Shown here: positions 17,677 through 26,847 of the stretch, one piece after another
How positions within the stretch are numbered: the stretch's first letter is position 1
How the letters are laid out: each line of letters starts with the position of its first letter
Source: Tannerellaceae bacterium
Lineage (GTDB): Bacteria > Bacteroidota > Bacteroidia > Bacteroidales > Tannerellaceae
Length of the DNA stretch: 64,000 bases
Direction of reading: 5' to 3'
Assembly: GCA_021203545.1 (NCBI GenBank)
Contig: JAJQAZ010000016.1
Span: forward strand, 40,954-104,953
The notes under the pieces: generated by a model
Seen by the model: only the letters and a program-made list of their open reading frames with translations
Told to the model about the DNA's origin: nothing
Databases searched by the model: none
Position numbers and translations under genes: made by a program

Positions 17677-18407
17677 AAGATGTCACATATGGTTTGTAGT
17701 TCTTTGTATCTTTTTAGCAGTCCACGGATATCGCCGGTTGTTGCATAATCGCCCCAGATATTTCCTATCAGGGCAACGCCTCCGAATCGCCACGCTGCCA
17801 CCTGTTCCAGGTTGTCTTTTCCGATTCCGCCCAGTGCTATTACTTTTGGATTTATTATTCCCCGGGCTGCCGCACTGATTAGTTGTTTTTCCGGAAAGGC
17901 TGCGTTATATCCCTGTTTGGATACACTGTTGAATATGGGGCTAAGAAATAGGTATTCATATCCCCCGGAAACCATACGTTGTTCCCGGACTTGATCCGGG
18001 ACCGCTGAGGAGCAGGCCATATGTGTAGTTAAATTCATAGAAACAGCCGGTTTTTTTGCGATCCCCGCTTTCGCGTGGAACAAATTCGTTCGGTTTGTTT
18101 TATCTTCTAATTCCTCTACTGTGTGGCAGGAACAACTAATGATCAACTCTTTATCCGCAGGAGGATGTGGATTGCGGCTATTGAGGTGAATCCGTTTGAT
18201 GCCTCCGCCGGCCAGGGAGAAATGGTCGTGCAATACGATACGGTGATGATATACTGGCGGAATAGCGGCAAGATAAGCAGCCATTTCGGTTTGTTGCATA
18301 GCCGGTTTGCGCAGATGCAACAGTTGCAGCCCGGCATCGAACAATGCCCGGCAGGCAATGGCTTCGTCCGGAACGGCTTGTTCCTGTGTGATAAGAATCA
18401 GACGCAT
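17673..18407 (-). CDS. ThiE/TenI-family protein with an in-frame repeat-derived insertion
   Basis: 244 residues. The N-terminus (MRLILITQEQ, LLHLRKPAMQ, VLHDHFSLAGG, IHLNSRN) and C-terminus (YLFLSPIFNSVSKQGYNAAF, VIALGGIGKDN, GGVALIGNIWG) match the short TenI-like thiamine phosphate synthase paralogue of Bacteroidales thi operons, normally about 200 residues. Between CHTVEELE and GYEYLFLSP lie about 45 extra residues. This stretch coincides with two inverted GC palindromes (17981-18006 and 18058-18083) of a family found between genes elsewhere in the window. The insertion keeps the frame and contains no stop, so the protein may still fold with a surface loop. Role: thiamine phosphate synthase or thiazole tautomerase-like; activity uncertain. 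Confidence 0.85.
   Translation of the reverse strand: MRLILITQEQAVPDEAIACRALFDAGLQLLHLRKPAMQQTEMAAYLAAIPPVYHHRIVLHDHFSLAGGGIKRIHLNSRNPHPPADKELIISCSCHTVEELEDKTNRTNLFHAKAGIAKKPAVSMNLTTHMACSSAVPDQVREQRMVSGGYEYLFLSPIFNSVSKQGYNAAFPEKQLISAAARGIINPKVIALGGIGKDNLEQVAAWRFGGVALIGNIWGDYATTGDIRGLLKRYKELQTICDIL
17981..18083. repeat. Family E inverted pair lying inside a coding sequence
   Basis: Left palindrome TTCCCGGACTTGATCCGGGA then CCGC; right palindrome GCGATCCCCGCTTTCGCGTG then GAAC, in opposite orientation. About 50 bases lie between. This is the same forward/inverted arrangement as 8610-8914, but here translated as part of the thiE-like gene. Confidence 0.6.
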
Positions 18408-18410
18408 GCT

Positions 18411-18611
18411 TTACCCTCCGGATACCGCATGAATGAGCATTAAATCCTGTCCGCCGGCCAGGATTGTACTCTCCCACTGTGTTTTCGGGATCACCTGGTA
18501 ATTGACCGCCACGGCAACCCCTTCTTTTTTGATTTCCAGTTTTCCCAGAAAAGCGAGTAATGAAGTTCCTTCCTCCACCTCATAAGGTGTATCATTCAGT
18601 TTGATTATCAT
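18411..18611 (-). CDS. thiS: Sulfur-carrier protein ThiS
   Basis: 66 residues from MIIKLNDTPYEVEEG, the usual ThiS start; a further upstream frame start would add an unrelated 11 residues. The beta-grasp fold ends in HAVSGG, the Gly-Gly tail that ThiF adenylates and that becomes a thiocarboxylate delivering sulfur to ThiG. First gene of the thiamine operon, about 80 bases downstream of the TPP riboswitch, and 3 bases before the thiE-like gene. Confidence 0.92.
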   Translation of the reverse strand: MIIKLNDTPYEVEEGTSLLAFLGKLEIKKEGVAVAVNYQVIPKTQWESTILAGGQDLMLIHAVSGG

Positions 18612-18689
18612 AGCTGAATCATTTTTAAAAGTTGTATATAACAAAATACAATCAGGGGAGGTTCCTTACGGAAAAATGAGGTAAGTTAC

Positions 18690-18766
18690 ATCATCCCTAC
18701 GTCGGCATAATCCGCATCAGGTAGTAAGGGTATAATCTCAGCCGCGAACGGCACCCCTTGATTGTC
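18690..18766 (-). promoter_or_regulatory. TPP (THI-box) riboswitch
   Basis: On the minus strand the RNA reads GGGGTGCCG...GGCTGAGAT...ACCCTTACTACCTGATGCGG...ATTATGCCGACGTAGGGATG. These are the conserved CUGAGA and ACCUGAU...GGAUAAUGCC-like pyrimidine- and phosphate-sensing elements of the thiamine pyrophosphate riboswitch. It sits between the operon's -7 box and thiS, and should switch off thiS-thiE-like-thiE-thiG-thiH when TPP is plentiful. Confidence 0.93.
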
Positions 18767-18770
18767 AGGA

Positions 18771-18778
18771 CAAAGATA
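18771..18778 (-). promoter_or_regulatory. -7 box (TATCTTTG) of the thiamine operon
   Basis: Perfect TAnnTTTG on the minus strand, ending 4 bases before the riboswitch 5' end, as expected for its promoter. Confidence 0.6.
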
Positions 18779-18807
18779 GGGAAAAAGAATAACCGCCAAA
18801 TTAATTT

Positions 18808-21321
18808 TCAGAACCTGTAGCGGGCAGAAACGAGGAATTCGCGCGGACGGATACCCAGGCTGGAAGTGTAGGACTGATGATCGCTGTATTGAGTATAACT
18901 GTACTCTTTTTTATTAAACAGGTTGGTTGCTCTTGCTTCGAACAGCCAGCCGCCTGTATTCCAACGCAGGGTTACATCGGCAAAAACGGCATTCACAGCC
19001 TAGCCTTTTGTGAGTTGGTTATAATAATGGTCGCCGGAAAGAAGAAGGGTTACAGGGAATAGTTCGTAACTTACCGTAACACGCTGTACGATATTCCAGA
19101 GAGGATCGAGGCTGGATGTACCAACCCCGGAACGTACCTGTGTACCTGTTCCTGCATACTGAATATCCCAGGCTTTGGCAGGAGCCCAGTTTATTTTAGG
19201 CTCGATGCGCATATAGTCATGTGTATAAGCAAGATATTCTCCTTCCATAATTCCCACTCCCTTGCTGCGGCCGGACTGGAATCCGAGAGAGGTAGTGAGC
19301 CGCCAGTCATAGAATCCTTTGGATAGGGTTGCATTCAGGGAATAAGTTTCGGAGGAGTTATTCTTTTTCCGGTAAACCGTCCAAAGTATATCGTGTTCTA
19401 TGTATTGTTCACGGATCTGATTATGTGCTGTACGGGTATACACCGGATTGAGAGTAAAAAAGAGTTCTTTGATTGTATTTTTGTATTCTATCCGGAAACT
19501 GTACAATTGCCGGCGGTCTACAGGGATACCTGCTTCATAAAAGCGGATATGCCGGTAATCGGTATAGTAAGGGTGGTTATAGAAGTGAGTGATATCTCCA
19601 TAGGTTTCATTATAATCGCCATATAATTGAAACTGCCAGCGGTAATTATATTTATACCGGATCGAGAAGGAGGGATTCAAAAAGAAACGGCTCAATCCTC
19701 CCTCTTTGTAGCTTCTCCACTCCACAGGCATGCGGGCCGTAATGAGTAGTTTGCCTTTATTGAGTTGGTGTTGCGGGGTGGCGTAAAATCCATATCCGTT
19801 TTTCAATCCGTTTACTTCGCCCATAACACCTGCTGTATACTGGCGGCTACAGGTATGTTGCTTGCGGATAAAGGAAACAGAGTTGTTGGTGTAAAACGAA
19901 TTTAAGTGGATCGTCTGGTTCTCCTCCTCTGTCCTGAATGAAGAAGGCAGGTGCAAATAGTGTATCTGCGAACGGTATTCGATGTTATAGTTTCCTCCCG
20001 GATGAATGGAGTGAAAATTATTCCCTACTTGTAGTTCCCGGCTTTTAATCTGTTGGTTGACCGGTATTGTATTATAAATGCTGCTCCGGCTGCGGTTCCG
20101 GCTTCCGGAAAGATCAAAGCGGTTTACTAAATATCTGTCCGGTGTATTATTTTCCAGATTCAGCCCCAGTTCCGCTTTATCCCTACGCTGATGAAGGGTC
20201 TGTTTTTCGTAGACAGAGAAAGTATCTGCCGTAGCATAATAGTGGGTTTCTTCTTCCCGCTCCTGCTCACGGATATCGCGCATATAGTTTGCATTGACCC
20301 GCAACCGGGTTTCTTCTTTTATCCGGTAAAGGCGGTTGGCCGAGAAGGTATGTACATTATTAAACAGCCAGCGGTTTTCTTTGAGTCCCGAAGCAACCGG
20401 CGAAGGTTGCGGAATCAGGGGATAAAGATTGTGTATAGCATGGTTCGAAGGATGGGTTTGCAGGATATCCTGTTCGATCGCGGCATCATAGCCGGTATTG
20501 TTACTCTTATAAATGTAGGTCGACTGGCTACCCCGGGCTATCTGTATAGCGTTGTCGTCTGTTTCCCACATGAAAGGGGATAGTCCGGCCCCACCTTTTA
20601 AAGTAAACATCCACCGGCCCCGGAATTCGGGTTTAAGTTTCAGATTCAGCGCGATGTCTTCGGTGTTTATTTTATTGGTGAGTATCCGGATGGGCTGGTG
20701 GTTTTCAAGAACCTGTACCGTTTCGACCGATTCGGCCCGCAGATTATCCGTCATCTGCCTGTAGCGGCCTCCCATTAAGTCGAGACCTTCTACATAAAAA
20801 TTGCTGATTGCTTTTCCATTGTAGGTAATACGCCCTGCCTCGTTGATATCCACACCGGGCATTTTACTGATCACATCTTTAATAGAATGGTCCTGTGCCG
20901 AAAGAAACCCGTCTACCCTGTAGTTAATGGTATCTCCTCTGCCCCATACCCTGCCGGGACGTATTTCTACTTCTTTGAGATCAAAATACCGGGTTTCCAT
21001 TTCAATACGCAACACCTGCCCGGGTACTGCTCTTACCTGTGTCTTTTCATAGCCCAGCAAGGCAACCTGTACCACCAGCGAATCCGTATAATTTCCGGGC
21101 TGCAGAGAAAATTCTCCTTCGGGGCCGGTCAGCGTATAGGTAACCGGTTTACCGGATTCGCCATGCAACAGTTGTATGGTCGCGTAGGATACCGGCTCAC
21201 GGGTTCCCGCGTCAACTACTTCACCGGCAATAACCTGTTGTGCATACAGGATACCGGAAGGATACAGAGACAGAGCTATTATGCCTGCCAACAGCCTGGA
21301 AATTATACGGATGGTTTTCAT
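18808..21321 (-). pseudogene. Outer-membrane receptor-like protein with an internal amber codon
   Basis: About 837 residues if TAG at 19000-19002 is read through. Signal peptide (LLAGIIALSLYPSGILYAQ), a carboxypeptidase-like beta domain (about 30-110), a plug-like region (KDVISKMPGVDINEAGRITY, then GLDLMGGRYRQMTDNL), then many barrel strands. After QLTKG the stop interrupts; the same frame goes on with AVNAVFADVTLRW and ends in the aromatic strand VSARYRF. Losing the last 63 residues would prevent barrel closure. One C-to-T change (CAG to TAG) would explain it. The gene overlaps the GLPGLI gene by 4 bases and lies opposite a two-component system, which may regulate it. Ligand unknown. Confidence 0.75.
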
Positions 21322-22184
21322 TTTTCGTTCAGTTCTATAGGGTTATAAGGTACTTGTTTAGGGCGTACATTCTCGCCACTATCACTTTTGATACTTAATT
21401 TTACATGAGGGGCATTCTGCGCAATGTATCCTACCGGATCAGCCATAAACCGTTCGTATATTTTATCGTACTCTTTACGGGATACAGGTTCGCAATGGGT
21501 ATCGCCAAACAGGATGGGATTTTCGGTACGGGATAGCTGAATCCCTGTACAGATAAAGGCATATTCTCCTTTTGTGTCTTCTGCTTTGAGAATAAACCCG
21601 GGCAACCCATGCAATTTCCAGGGGCCTTCACTACGGGGTATCTCGTCCGTGTACCAGGCTACATATTCACGTCCTTTAAAATAGGTGATGGCTTTCCGGC
21701 AGGGATAAGAAAGAATAGTCAGAGTATCGTTTGTGATTTCCCATACCGGTACATCGTGTTTCTCTTCACACTTTATTTTAGTGATCGATATTTCATCGAT
21801 TGTTGTTACTTTTCCTTCGGGATAGTTTTTATATATTTCGTAATTGAGTTTGCCCATATTTTGGTTCATATGTTCTATGATTACCTCCTGGGGGGCACCG
21901 GCCGCTTTATCGGCTTCCAGGATAGAGTCCGACCGGAATTTGGCATAACTGTAAAACTGCGAACTTTTCTCGCCTACTTTGAGCATCATGGTTTCAGTTT
22001 CCCGTTTATCCGGTTTGGATGTATCACTTACCCATTCCATTTCGTACTGTACTGTAAATTGAGTACGGTCTACTGCTTTTTTATTTAATACGGCACTTGC
22101 ATCAAAAATGCGTATATTCATCTGGGCAATACTCGGAAAACAGAGTGTGTATAACACAACAGATAAAAAACAGATCTTTTTCAT
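21318..22184 (-). CDS. GLPGLI family exported protein
   Basis: 288 residues with a signal peptide (KKICFLSVVLYTLCFPSIAQ). It carries the family motif as WKLHGLPGFILKAED near residue 195, preceded by YPCRKAITYFKGREYVAWYTDEIP, the conserved Cys and aromatic block. GLPGLI proteins are periplasmic or surface proteins of Bacteroidetes with unknown biochemistry, typically encoded next to TonB-receptor-like genes, as here (start of the receptor gene overlaps its stop by 4 bases). A -7 box (22213-22220) faces left, back to back with the promoter of a histidine kinase gene. Confidence 0.88.
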   Translation of the reverse strand: MKKICFLSVVLYTLCFPSIAQMNIRIFDASAVLNKKAVDRTQFTVQYEMEWVSDTSKPDKRETETMMLKVGEKSSQFYSYAKFRSDSILEADKAAGAPQEVIIEHMNQNMGKLNYEIYKNYPEGKVTTIDEISITKIKCEEKHDVPVWEITNDTLTILSYPCRKAITYFKGREYVAWYTDEIPRSEGPWKLHGLPGFILKAEDTKGEYAFICTGIQLSRTENPILFGDTHCEPVSRKEYDKIYERFMADPVGYIAQNAPHVKLSIKSDSGENVRPKQVPYNPIELNEK

Positions 22185-22212
22185 AACATGATAAATTTGA
22201 ATGATTATGCAG

Positions 22213-22220
22213 CAAAAGTA
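22213..22220 (-). promoter_or_regulatory. -7 box (TACTTTTG) of the GLPGLI/receptor operon
   Basis: Perfect TAnnTTTG on the minus strand, 29 bases before the GLPGLI start. Confidence 0.5.
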
Positions 22221-22317
22221 CAGAGAGGCGGCGGTCCGGAATCCAAAAAAATATTACTGAAATATTACGCGCGGAATAAAAGTTGTTCTTTCGAAACGAA
22301 TGCATTCGGTAGGGTAT

Positions 22318-22325
22318 TATCTTTG
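22318..22325 (+). promoter_or_regulatory. -7 box (TATCTTTG) of the two-component operon
   Basis: Perfect TAnnTTTG 20 bases before the histidine kinase start, divergent from the GLPGLI promoter about 100 bases away. Confidence 0.5.
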
Positions 22326-22344
22326 CTGAAAAAGAGAGGTACCT

Positions 22345-23740
22345 ATGGAAAAGCGTATTAAAACCGTATGGATATTATCGATTATTACGGCATTTACAGT
22401 AATCGGGATTCAGGGGTATTGGTTATTGAGCCAATACCGGTATGCGATTGAATCGTCGGCAGAAGACCTGTTTCACCGGATCATAGAATTGTGTGAAGAG
22501 GAATCTACAGGACGGCAGCCGGACGACTCTGCTACAACAATTATGGTTCAGAAAAATTATTCATACGATCCGCAGAATCCGGTCGTCAATCCGATGCAAA
22601 TAGAATTGAATTTGGATAAACTACCCGGAACCGCTTCGATAGATACGATATTTCTGGATACAAATATGCCGGAAAAGGTGGTCTACGAAAATGCGTTAAA
22701 GCTTGTTGCCAATATGACGAACCCCTTTGTTGCAGACAGTCTGGCCGTATATATCGCGCAATCCATTCCCAACAGTCCGGTAAAAATTGACCTGGTTACT
22801 GTAGATCCGGAAGAAGAGAAAGAATCTATTGTCTGGGAAGCTGCCTGGCAAATAAAAGGTTCGTTACTGCATCCGGAAATGGTAATATATTATCCTTATA
22901 ATATCCTGCACAGGAAAGCCCTGTATATTACGGTACCGGTTCTTCTCCCGGCTATCCTGCAAAAAATGGCCATTCAGTTTTTTACCGTATGCCTGATGCT
23001 GGTTATTTTCTCGGCCTGCCTGCTTTACCAGATTAAAACGATTTTGAAACAGAAGGAGTTGAGCGATTACCAGAAGAGTTTTGTTAACACCATGATCCAC
23101 GAGTTAAAGCGACCGGTACAAACCCTGAAAACGTTTGTTTCCTTCCTGCGGGATAAAGAGATGAGGCTGGACGAAGCGGCCTGTGAAGAGATTGTAGAGG
23201 ATTCGATGTTTGAACTGGATAACCTGTCGGCTTATCTGGAAAAACTAAAAGATATGGTACGTGCCGATGTGGAAGTTTCCCAAATACGTTCGGAATTACT
23301 GGATATAGAAGAGACGATTCATAAAGTAGTGCGCCTGACTCCTATCCCGGAGAATAAACAGGTGGAGTTTGACATCCGGCAGGAAGGGGAGAAAATGATT
23401 AAGGCCGACCCCGTACATTTTGCCAATGTGATAAGCAATCTGATTGAGAACGCTATTAAATATTCGGGAGAAAAGGTGCGGATTTTGATACATGGTGTGG
23501 TAACTTCGTCGTACATGCAGTTAATTGTTACGGATAATGGTATCGGAATTGCTCCGGCCGACCGGGAGAAGATATTTAATAAGTTTTACAGGGGGGGCGA
23601 ATCATCCGGCCAATGATATTCCGGGGCTGGGGTTAGGGCTTTCGTATGTGAAGCTGATAACGGAGGCTCACCACGGAGAAATAGAGGTGGATAGTATGCC
23701 GGGGAAAGGAACGACGATTACGTTAAATATACCGCAATGA
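22345..23740 (+). pseudogene. Sensor histidine kinase, frameshifted in the ATPase domain
   Basis: About 464 residues when one G is dropped from the G7 run at 23591-23597. Membrane helices at about 8-29 and 208-230 enclose a periplasmic sensor of about 175 residues of unknown specificity. The H box is MIHELKRPVQT (His252), then N box NLIENAIKYSG, G1 box DNGIGI and, past the slip, G2 box GLGLGLSYVKLI and GKGTTITLNIPQ. The kinase would autophosphorylate and pass phosphate to the regulator gene that overlaps its stop codon (ATGA). As given, translation ends shortly after FNKFYRGGE, losing the G2 box. It lies opposite a GLPGLI/receptor operon, its likely target. Confidence 0.85.
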
Positions 23741-24425
23741 GCAGGAAGTTAAAGATTTTATTTGCCGACGATGACCTGAAATATTCGCTGGTACTGAAAA
23801 AGTTTCTGGAGCAGGAAGGCTATGAGGTGTTTTATACCGGAAACGGTACCATGGCCCTGGAACAGTTTCCGGTGGTGAAGCCGGATCTCGTATTACTGGA
23901 CATTAATATGCCCGGATTGAATGGGTTTGAAGTGGCCGGAAAGATCAGAGAAACCAATAAGCAGGTGTTGCTTTTTTCCTGTCGGACCGTTCGGATAAAA
24001 GCGACCGGTTAAAAGGATTCAGCCTGAAAGGCAACGATTATATTGCCAAGCCTTTCTATCCTGAAGAGTTAATTGCCCGGATAAAAGAGCGTTTCGAGTT
24101 ACTGGAAACAGAGGAGGTGGAAGAAGAATGTTATACATTTGGGAAAACAACTTTTAATTATAGTATCAACGAAATCCGTACAGGGAACAGTAAAACGCTG
24201 ATTACTTCGCGCCAGGCCGATATTCTGAAGATACTGGCCAGAAACAAGGATGTGGCGGTAGACAGGGATATTATTCTGAATACAGTCTGGGGGAGTGTAT
24301 CGTATGCGAATTCGCTGGCTTTGAATGTACAGATAAGTTACCTGCGGAAAGCATTGGCCAATGATCCGGGTGTAAGTATTGTTTCCCTAAGTAAAAAAGG
24401 GTATATACTGAAAGTATCTGCCTGA
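23737..24425 (+). pseudogene. OmpR-family response regulator, frameshifted
   Basis: About 229 residues if one T is added to the T6 run at 23972-23977. Receiver domain: acidic pocket Asp11-Asp13, phospho-acceptor Asp55 in LVLLDINMPG, and Lys in YIAKPFYPEE after the slip. The C-terminal winged helix has TSRQADILKILARN, LNTVWG and SLALNVQISYLRKAL. It is the partner of the kinase just upstream; both genes of the pair are broken at homopolymers, which either means two sequencing slips close together or loss of the whole system. As given only 91 residues would be made, without a DNA-binding domain. Confidence 0.85.
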
Positions 24426-24432
24426 CAGCCAT

Positions 24433-24464
24433 AGTTGATATAGTAAAAAGAATTTCTACCTTTG
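24433..24464 (+). promoter_or_regulatory. Promoter with -33 TTG and -7 TACCTTTG
   Basis: TTG at 24434-24436, 20 bases, then TACCTTTG (24457-24464): standard Bacteroidetes spacing. Drives the DUF4254/GT9/kinase operon, 29 bases before its first codon. Confidence 0.6.
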
Positions 24465-24493
24465 TATTATATAAACGTACAAAAAAGTAATGT

Positions 24494-25099
24494 ATGAGTT
24501 TTAGTCAGCTAAGCCTCTCTATTTTTGAGAAAGCAACCCGGGATTATCACCTGACCGATGATGTAGACGCAATCATGAACAATCCTTTTCCGGAGAAAAG
24601 TATTGAGTATTATTTGTATCTGAAAAACTGGATTGATGCCGTACAGTGGCACCTGGAAGATATTATACGAAATCCGCTGATTGATCCTGTGGAGGCATTG
24701 AAGATCAAACGGAGGATTGATGCTTCGAACCAGAACCGGACGGATCTGGTAGAGTTGATCGACAGCTATTTCCTGGATCAGTATAAAGATGTGGAGATAA
24801 AAGAAAATGCTACAATCAATACGGAAACTCCCGCATGGGCAGTAGACCGTTTATCGATCCTGATCCTGAAAATTTATCATATGGAACAGGAAGTAAAACG
24901 CACAGATTCGGATGCGGGTCATATAAATAATTGCCGGAACAAATTAGATACGTTGTTGGTACAACGGACAGATTTGTCCACTGCGTTAGACCAACTATTG
25001 AACGATATTCAGTCCGGAAATAAATATATGAAACTGTATAAACAGATGAAGATGTACAACGACCCGGCATTAAATCCGGTACTGTACAGTAAAAAATAA
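24494..25099 (+). CDS. DUF4254 protein linked to LPS-core genes
   Basis: 201 residues, mostly helical, no signal peptide or membrane segment. The block NWIDAVQWHLEDIIRNP (about 45-61), RRIDASNQNRTDLVELID (about 76-93) and a conserved NTETPAWAVDRLSILILKIYHMEQE (about 111-135) match DUF4254, a cytoplasmic family of unknown activity. In Bacteroidales it is commonly found directly before a family 9 glycosyltransferase, as here with no gap (next ATG follows the TAA), suggesting a role in LPS or glycan assembly. A two-box promoter precedes it. Confidence 0.85.
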   Translation: MSFSQLSLSIFEKATRDYHLTDDVDAIMNNPFPEKSIEYYLYLKNWIDAVQWHLEDIIRNPLIDPVEALKIKRRIDASNQNRTDLVELIDSYFLDQYKDVEIKENATINTETPAWAVDRLSILILKIYHMEQEVKRTDSDAGHINNCRNKLDTLLVQRTDLSTALDQLLNDIQSGNKYMKLYKQMKMYNDPALNPVLYSKK

Positions 25100-26125
25100 A
25101 TGGCTAACTACCTGATCATACGGTTATCGGCAATCGGGGATGTGGCAATGACTATTCCTGTTATTTATTCGGTTGCCAAAAAAAATCCGGCTGATTCGTT
25201 TACTGTGTTGACACAGGGTTTCCTGGAACCTTTATTTATCAACCGGCCTCTGAATGTAGAGGTAGTGACTGTTGATCTGAAAGGTCCGCAAAAATCTATA
25301 GCAGGGCTGATGTGGTTTGTCCGGCAGTTATCCCGTAACGGTTATGATGTGGTTCTGGACCTGCACGATGTACTACGCACAAAGTTGATCCGCTCTGTAT
25401 TGCGGCTGTATGGTAGTAAAATATATATAATAGATAAAGCCAGGAAGGCCCGCAAAGTTCTTACCCGGAGAAAAGATAAACAACTCATCCCTTTACGGCC
25501 TGTAACAGAACGGTATACAGATGTATTCCGGCAGGCAGGCATACAGGTGGAAGAATCTTTTATTTCCCTCTTTGAAGAACAACCGGACCTGTCCAGACTG
25601 AACCTGCCGGCAGGAGAAAAGAATGGGTTTTGGATTGGAGTTGCCCCCTTTGCCAAACATGAAGGGAAAATTTATCCCCCCGGACATATGGAGCAGGTGA
25701 TTGCAACCCTCTCAAAACGGAAGGATGTAACAATTTTTCTGTTTGGAGGGAAAGGAGCCGAAGCTGAATTGCTGAATGAATGGAGTTCACGTTATCCCAA
25801 TGTATTCAGTATGGCCGGAGTTTATACGCTGGATAATGAACTGCGTCTGATGAATCATCTGGATGTGCTGGTCAGCATGGATTCGGCCAATATGCATTTC
25901 GCATCCCTGGTAAATACACGGGTTGTATCGGTTTGGGGAGCCACTCATCCATTTGCCGGTTTTTATGGTTACAGGCAGAATCCGGAAGACGCGGTACAGC
26001 TTTCGTTGTATTGCCGCCCTTGTTCCGCATTCGGACAAAAACCCTGTTACCGGGGAGACCGGGCTTGCATGATGCAATTATCTCCTTTGGCTATTATTCA
26101 TAAAATTGAGAATATATTGAAATGA
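25100..26125 (+). CDS. Glycosyltransferase family 9 (heptosyltransferase-like)
   Basis: 341 residues with the ADP-heptose:LPS heptosyltransferase layout: start LIIRLSAIGDVAMTIPVI (about 5-22), central VLDLHDVLRTKLIRSVL (about 95-111), and the nucleotide-sugar half with LFGGKGAEAE, VSMDSANMHFASLVN (about 257-271) and SVWGATHPFAGF. It would add a heptose or related sugar to the LPS core at the inner membrane. Its stop overlaps the start of the kinase gene (ATGA), and DUF4254 abuts it, so the three genes form one unit. Confidence 0.88.
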   Translation: MANYLIIRLSAIGDVAMTIPVIYSVAKKNPADSFTVLTQGFLEPLFINRPLNVEVVTVDLKGPQKSIAGLMWFVRQLSRNGYDVVLDLHDVLRTKLIRSVLRLYGSKIYIIDKARKARKVLTRRKDKQLIPLRPVTERYTDVFRQAGIQVEESFISLFEEQPDLSRLNLPAGEKNGFWIGVAPFAKHEGKIYPPGHMEQVIATLSKRKDVTIFLFGGKGAEAELLNEWSSRYPNVFSMAGVYTLDNELRLMNHLDVLVSMDSANMHFASLVNTRVVSVWGATHPFAGFYGYRQNPEDAVQLSLYCRPCSAFGQKPCYRGDRACMMQLSPLAIIHKIENILK

Positions 26126-26841
26126 TCAAAACGGTTATTCATCCTGATTATAAATCATTTACCAAATTCATTGAAAGTATCCCTTCAATCTTTGAGACGG
26201 AAGGGGAAGTTATTTTCCAGGGACGGAACATACTGAAAAGATTTGTTGTAAACGATACCCGGTTGATTGTAAAGGCATTCCGCAAACCTAACCTGCTGAA
26301 CCGGTTTGTATATATCTCGTTCCGTTCCTCGAAAGCATGCCGGTCGTACGGGAATGGTGTAAAACTGGTGAATGCCGGATTCCTTACCCCTATGCCCGTT
26401 GCTTACATAGAAAATACCGGATTTGGGCTGAATAGGTCTTATTACATTACTACAGAGCTGGAGGGAGCACACGAGATGAGAGAATTCTGGTTTATTCCGG
26501 AGATTGGCGACCGTCTTCCTATATTGGAAAAGTTCGGTAAATATACTGCTGCCCTGCATAAAAAGCAGATATACCATAAAGATTATTCAAGTGGCAATAT
26601 CCTGTACAAAATAGTGGACGGTGAACCGGAGTTTTATCTGGTTGATATCAACCGGATGCGCCTGGATATTCCGGTTACGGAAGAGGAAGGATACAGAAAT
26701 TTCCATAGCTTGTGGGTACAGGATGAGGCCTACCGGGTAATTGCCCGTTCGTATGCGCAAGCCATGGGGTATGATACGGATAAAGCCGTGGAAAGAATTT
26801 GTTTTTATAAAGATGAGTTTATGAAAAAACGTTCATCGTAA
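26122..26841 (+). CDS. LPS core kinase-like protein (InaA/WaaP family)
   Basis: 239 residues with a small protein-kinase-like fold. The catalytic loop is HKKQIYHKDYSSGNILY (about 146-162), with His-x-Asp and Asn, and the metal-binding motif is FYLVDINRMRLD (about 172-183), the DFG equivalent. The family phosphorylates heptose or Kdo of the LPS core, fitting its position behind a heptosyltransferase-like gene with a 4-base overlap. It ends 6 bases before a convergent GT2 gene. The sugar acceptor is unknown. Confidence 0.82.
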   Translation: MIKTVIHPDYKSFTKFIESIPSIFETEGEVIFQGRNILKRFVVNDTRLIVKAFRKPNLLNRFVYISFRSSKACRSYGNGVKLVNAGFLTPMPVAYIENTGFGLNRSYYITTELEGAHEMREFWFIPEIGDRLPILEKFGKYTAALHKKQIYHKDYSSGNILYKIVDGEPEFYLVDINRMRLDIPVTEEEGYRNFHSLWVQDEAYRVIARSYAQAMGYDTDKAVERICFYKDEFMKKRSS

Positions 26842-26847
26842 ACGCTT

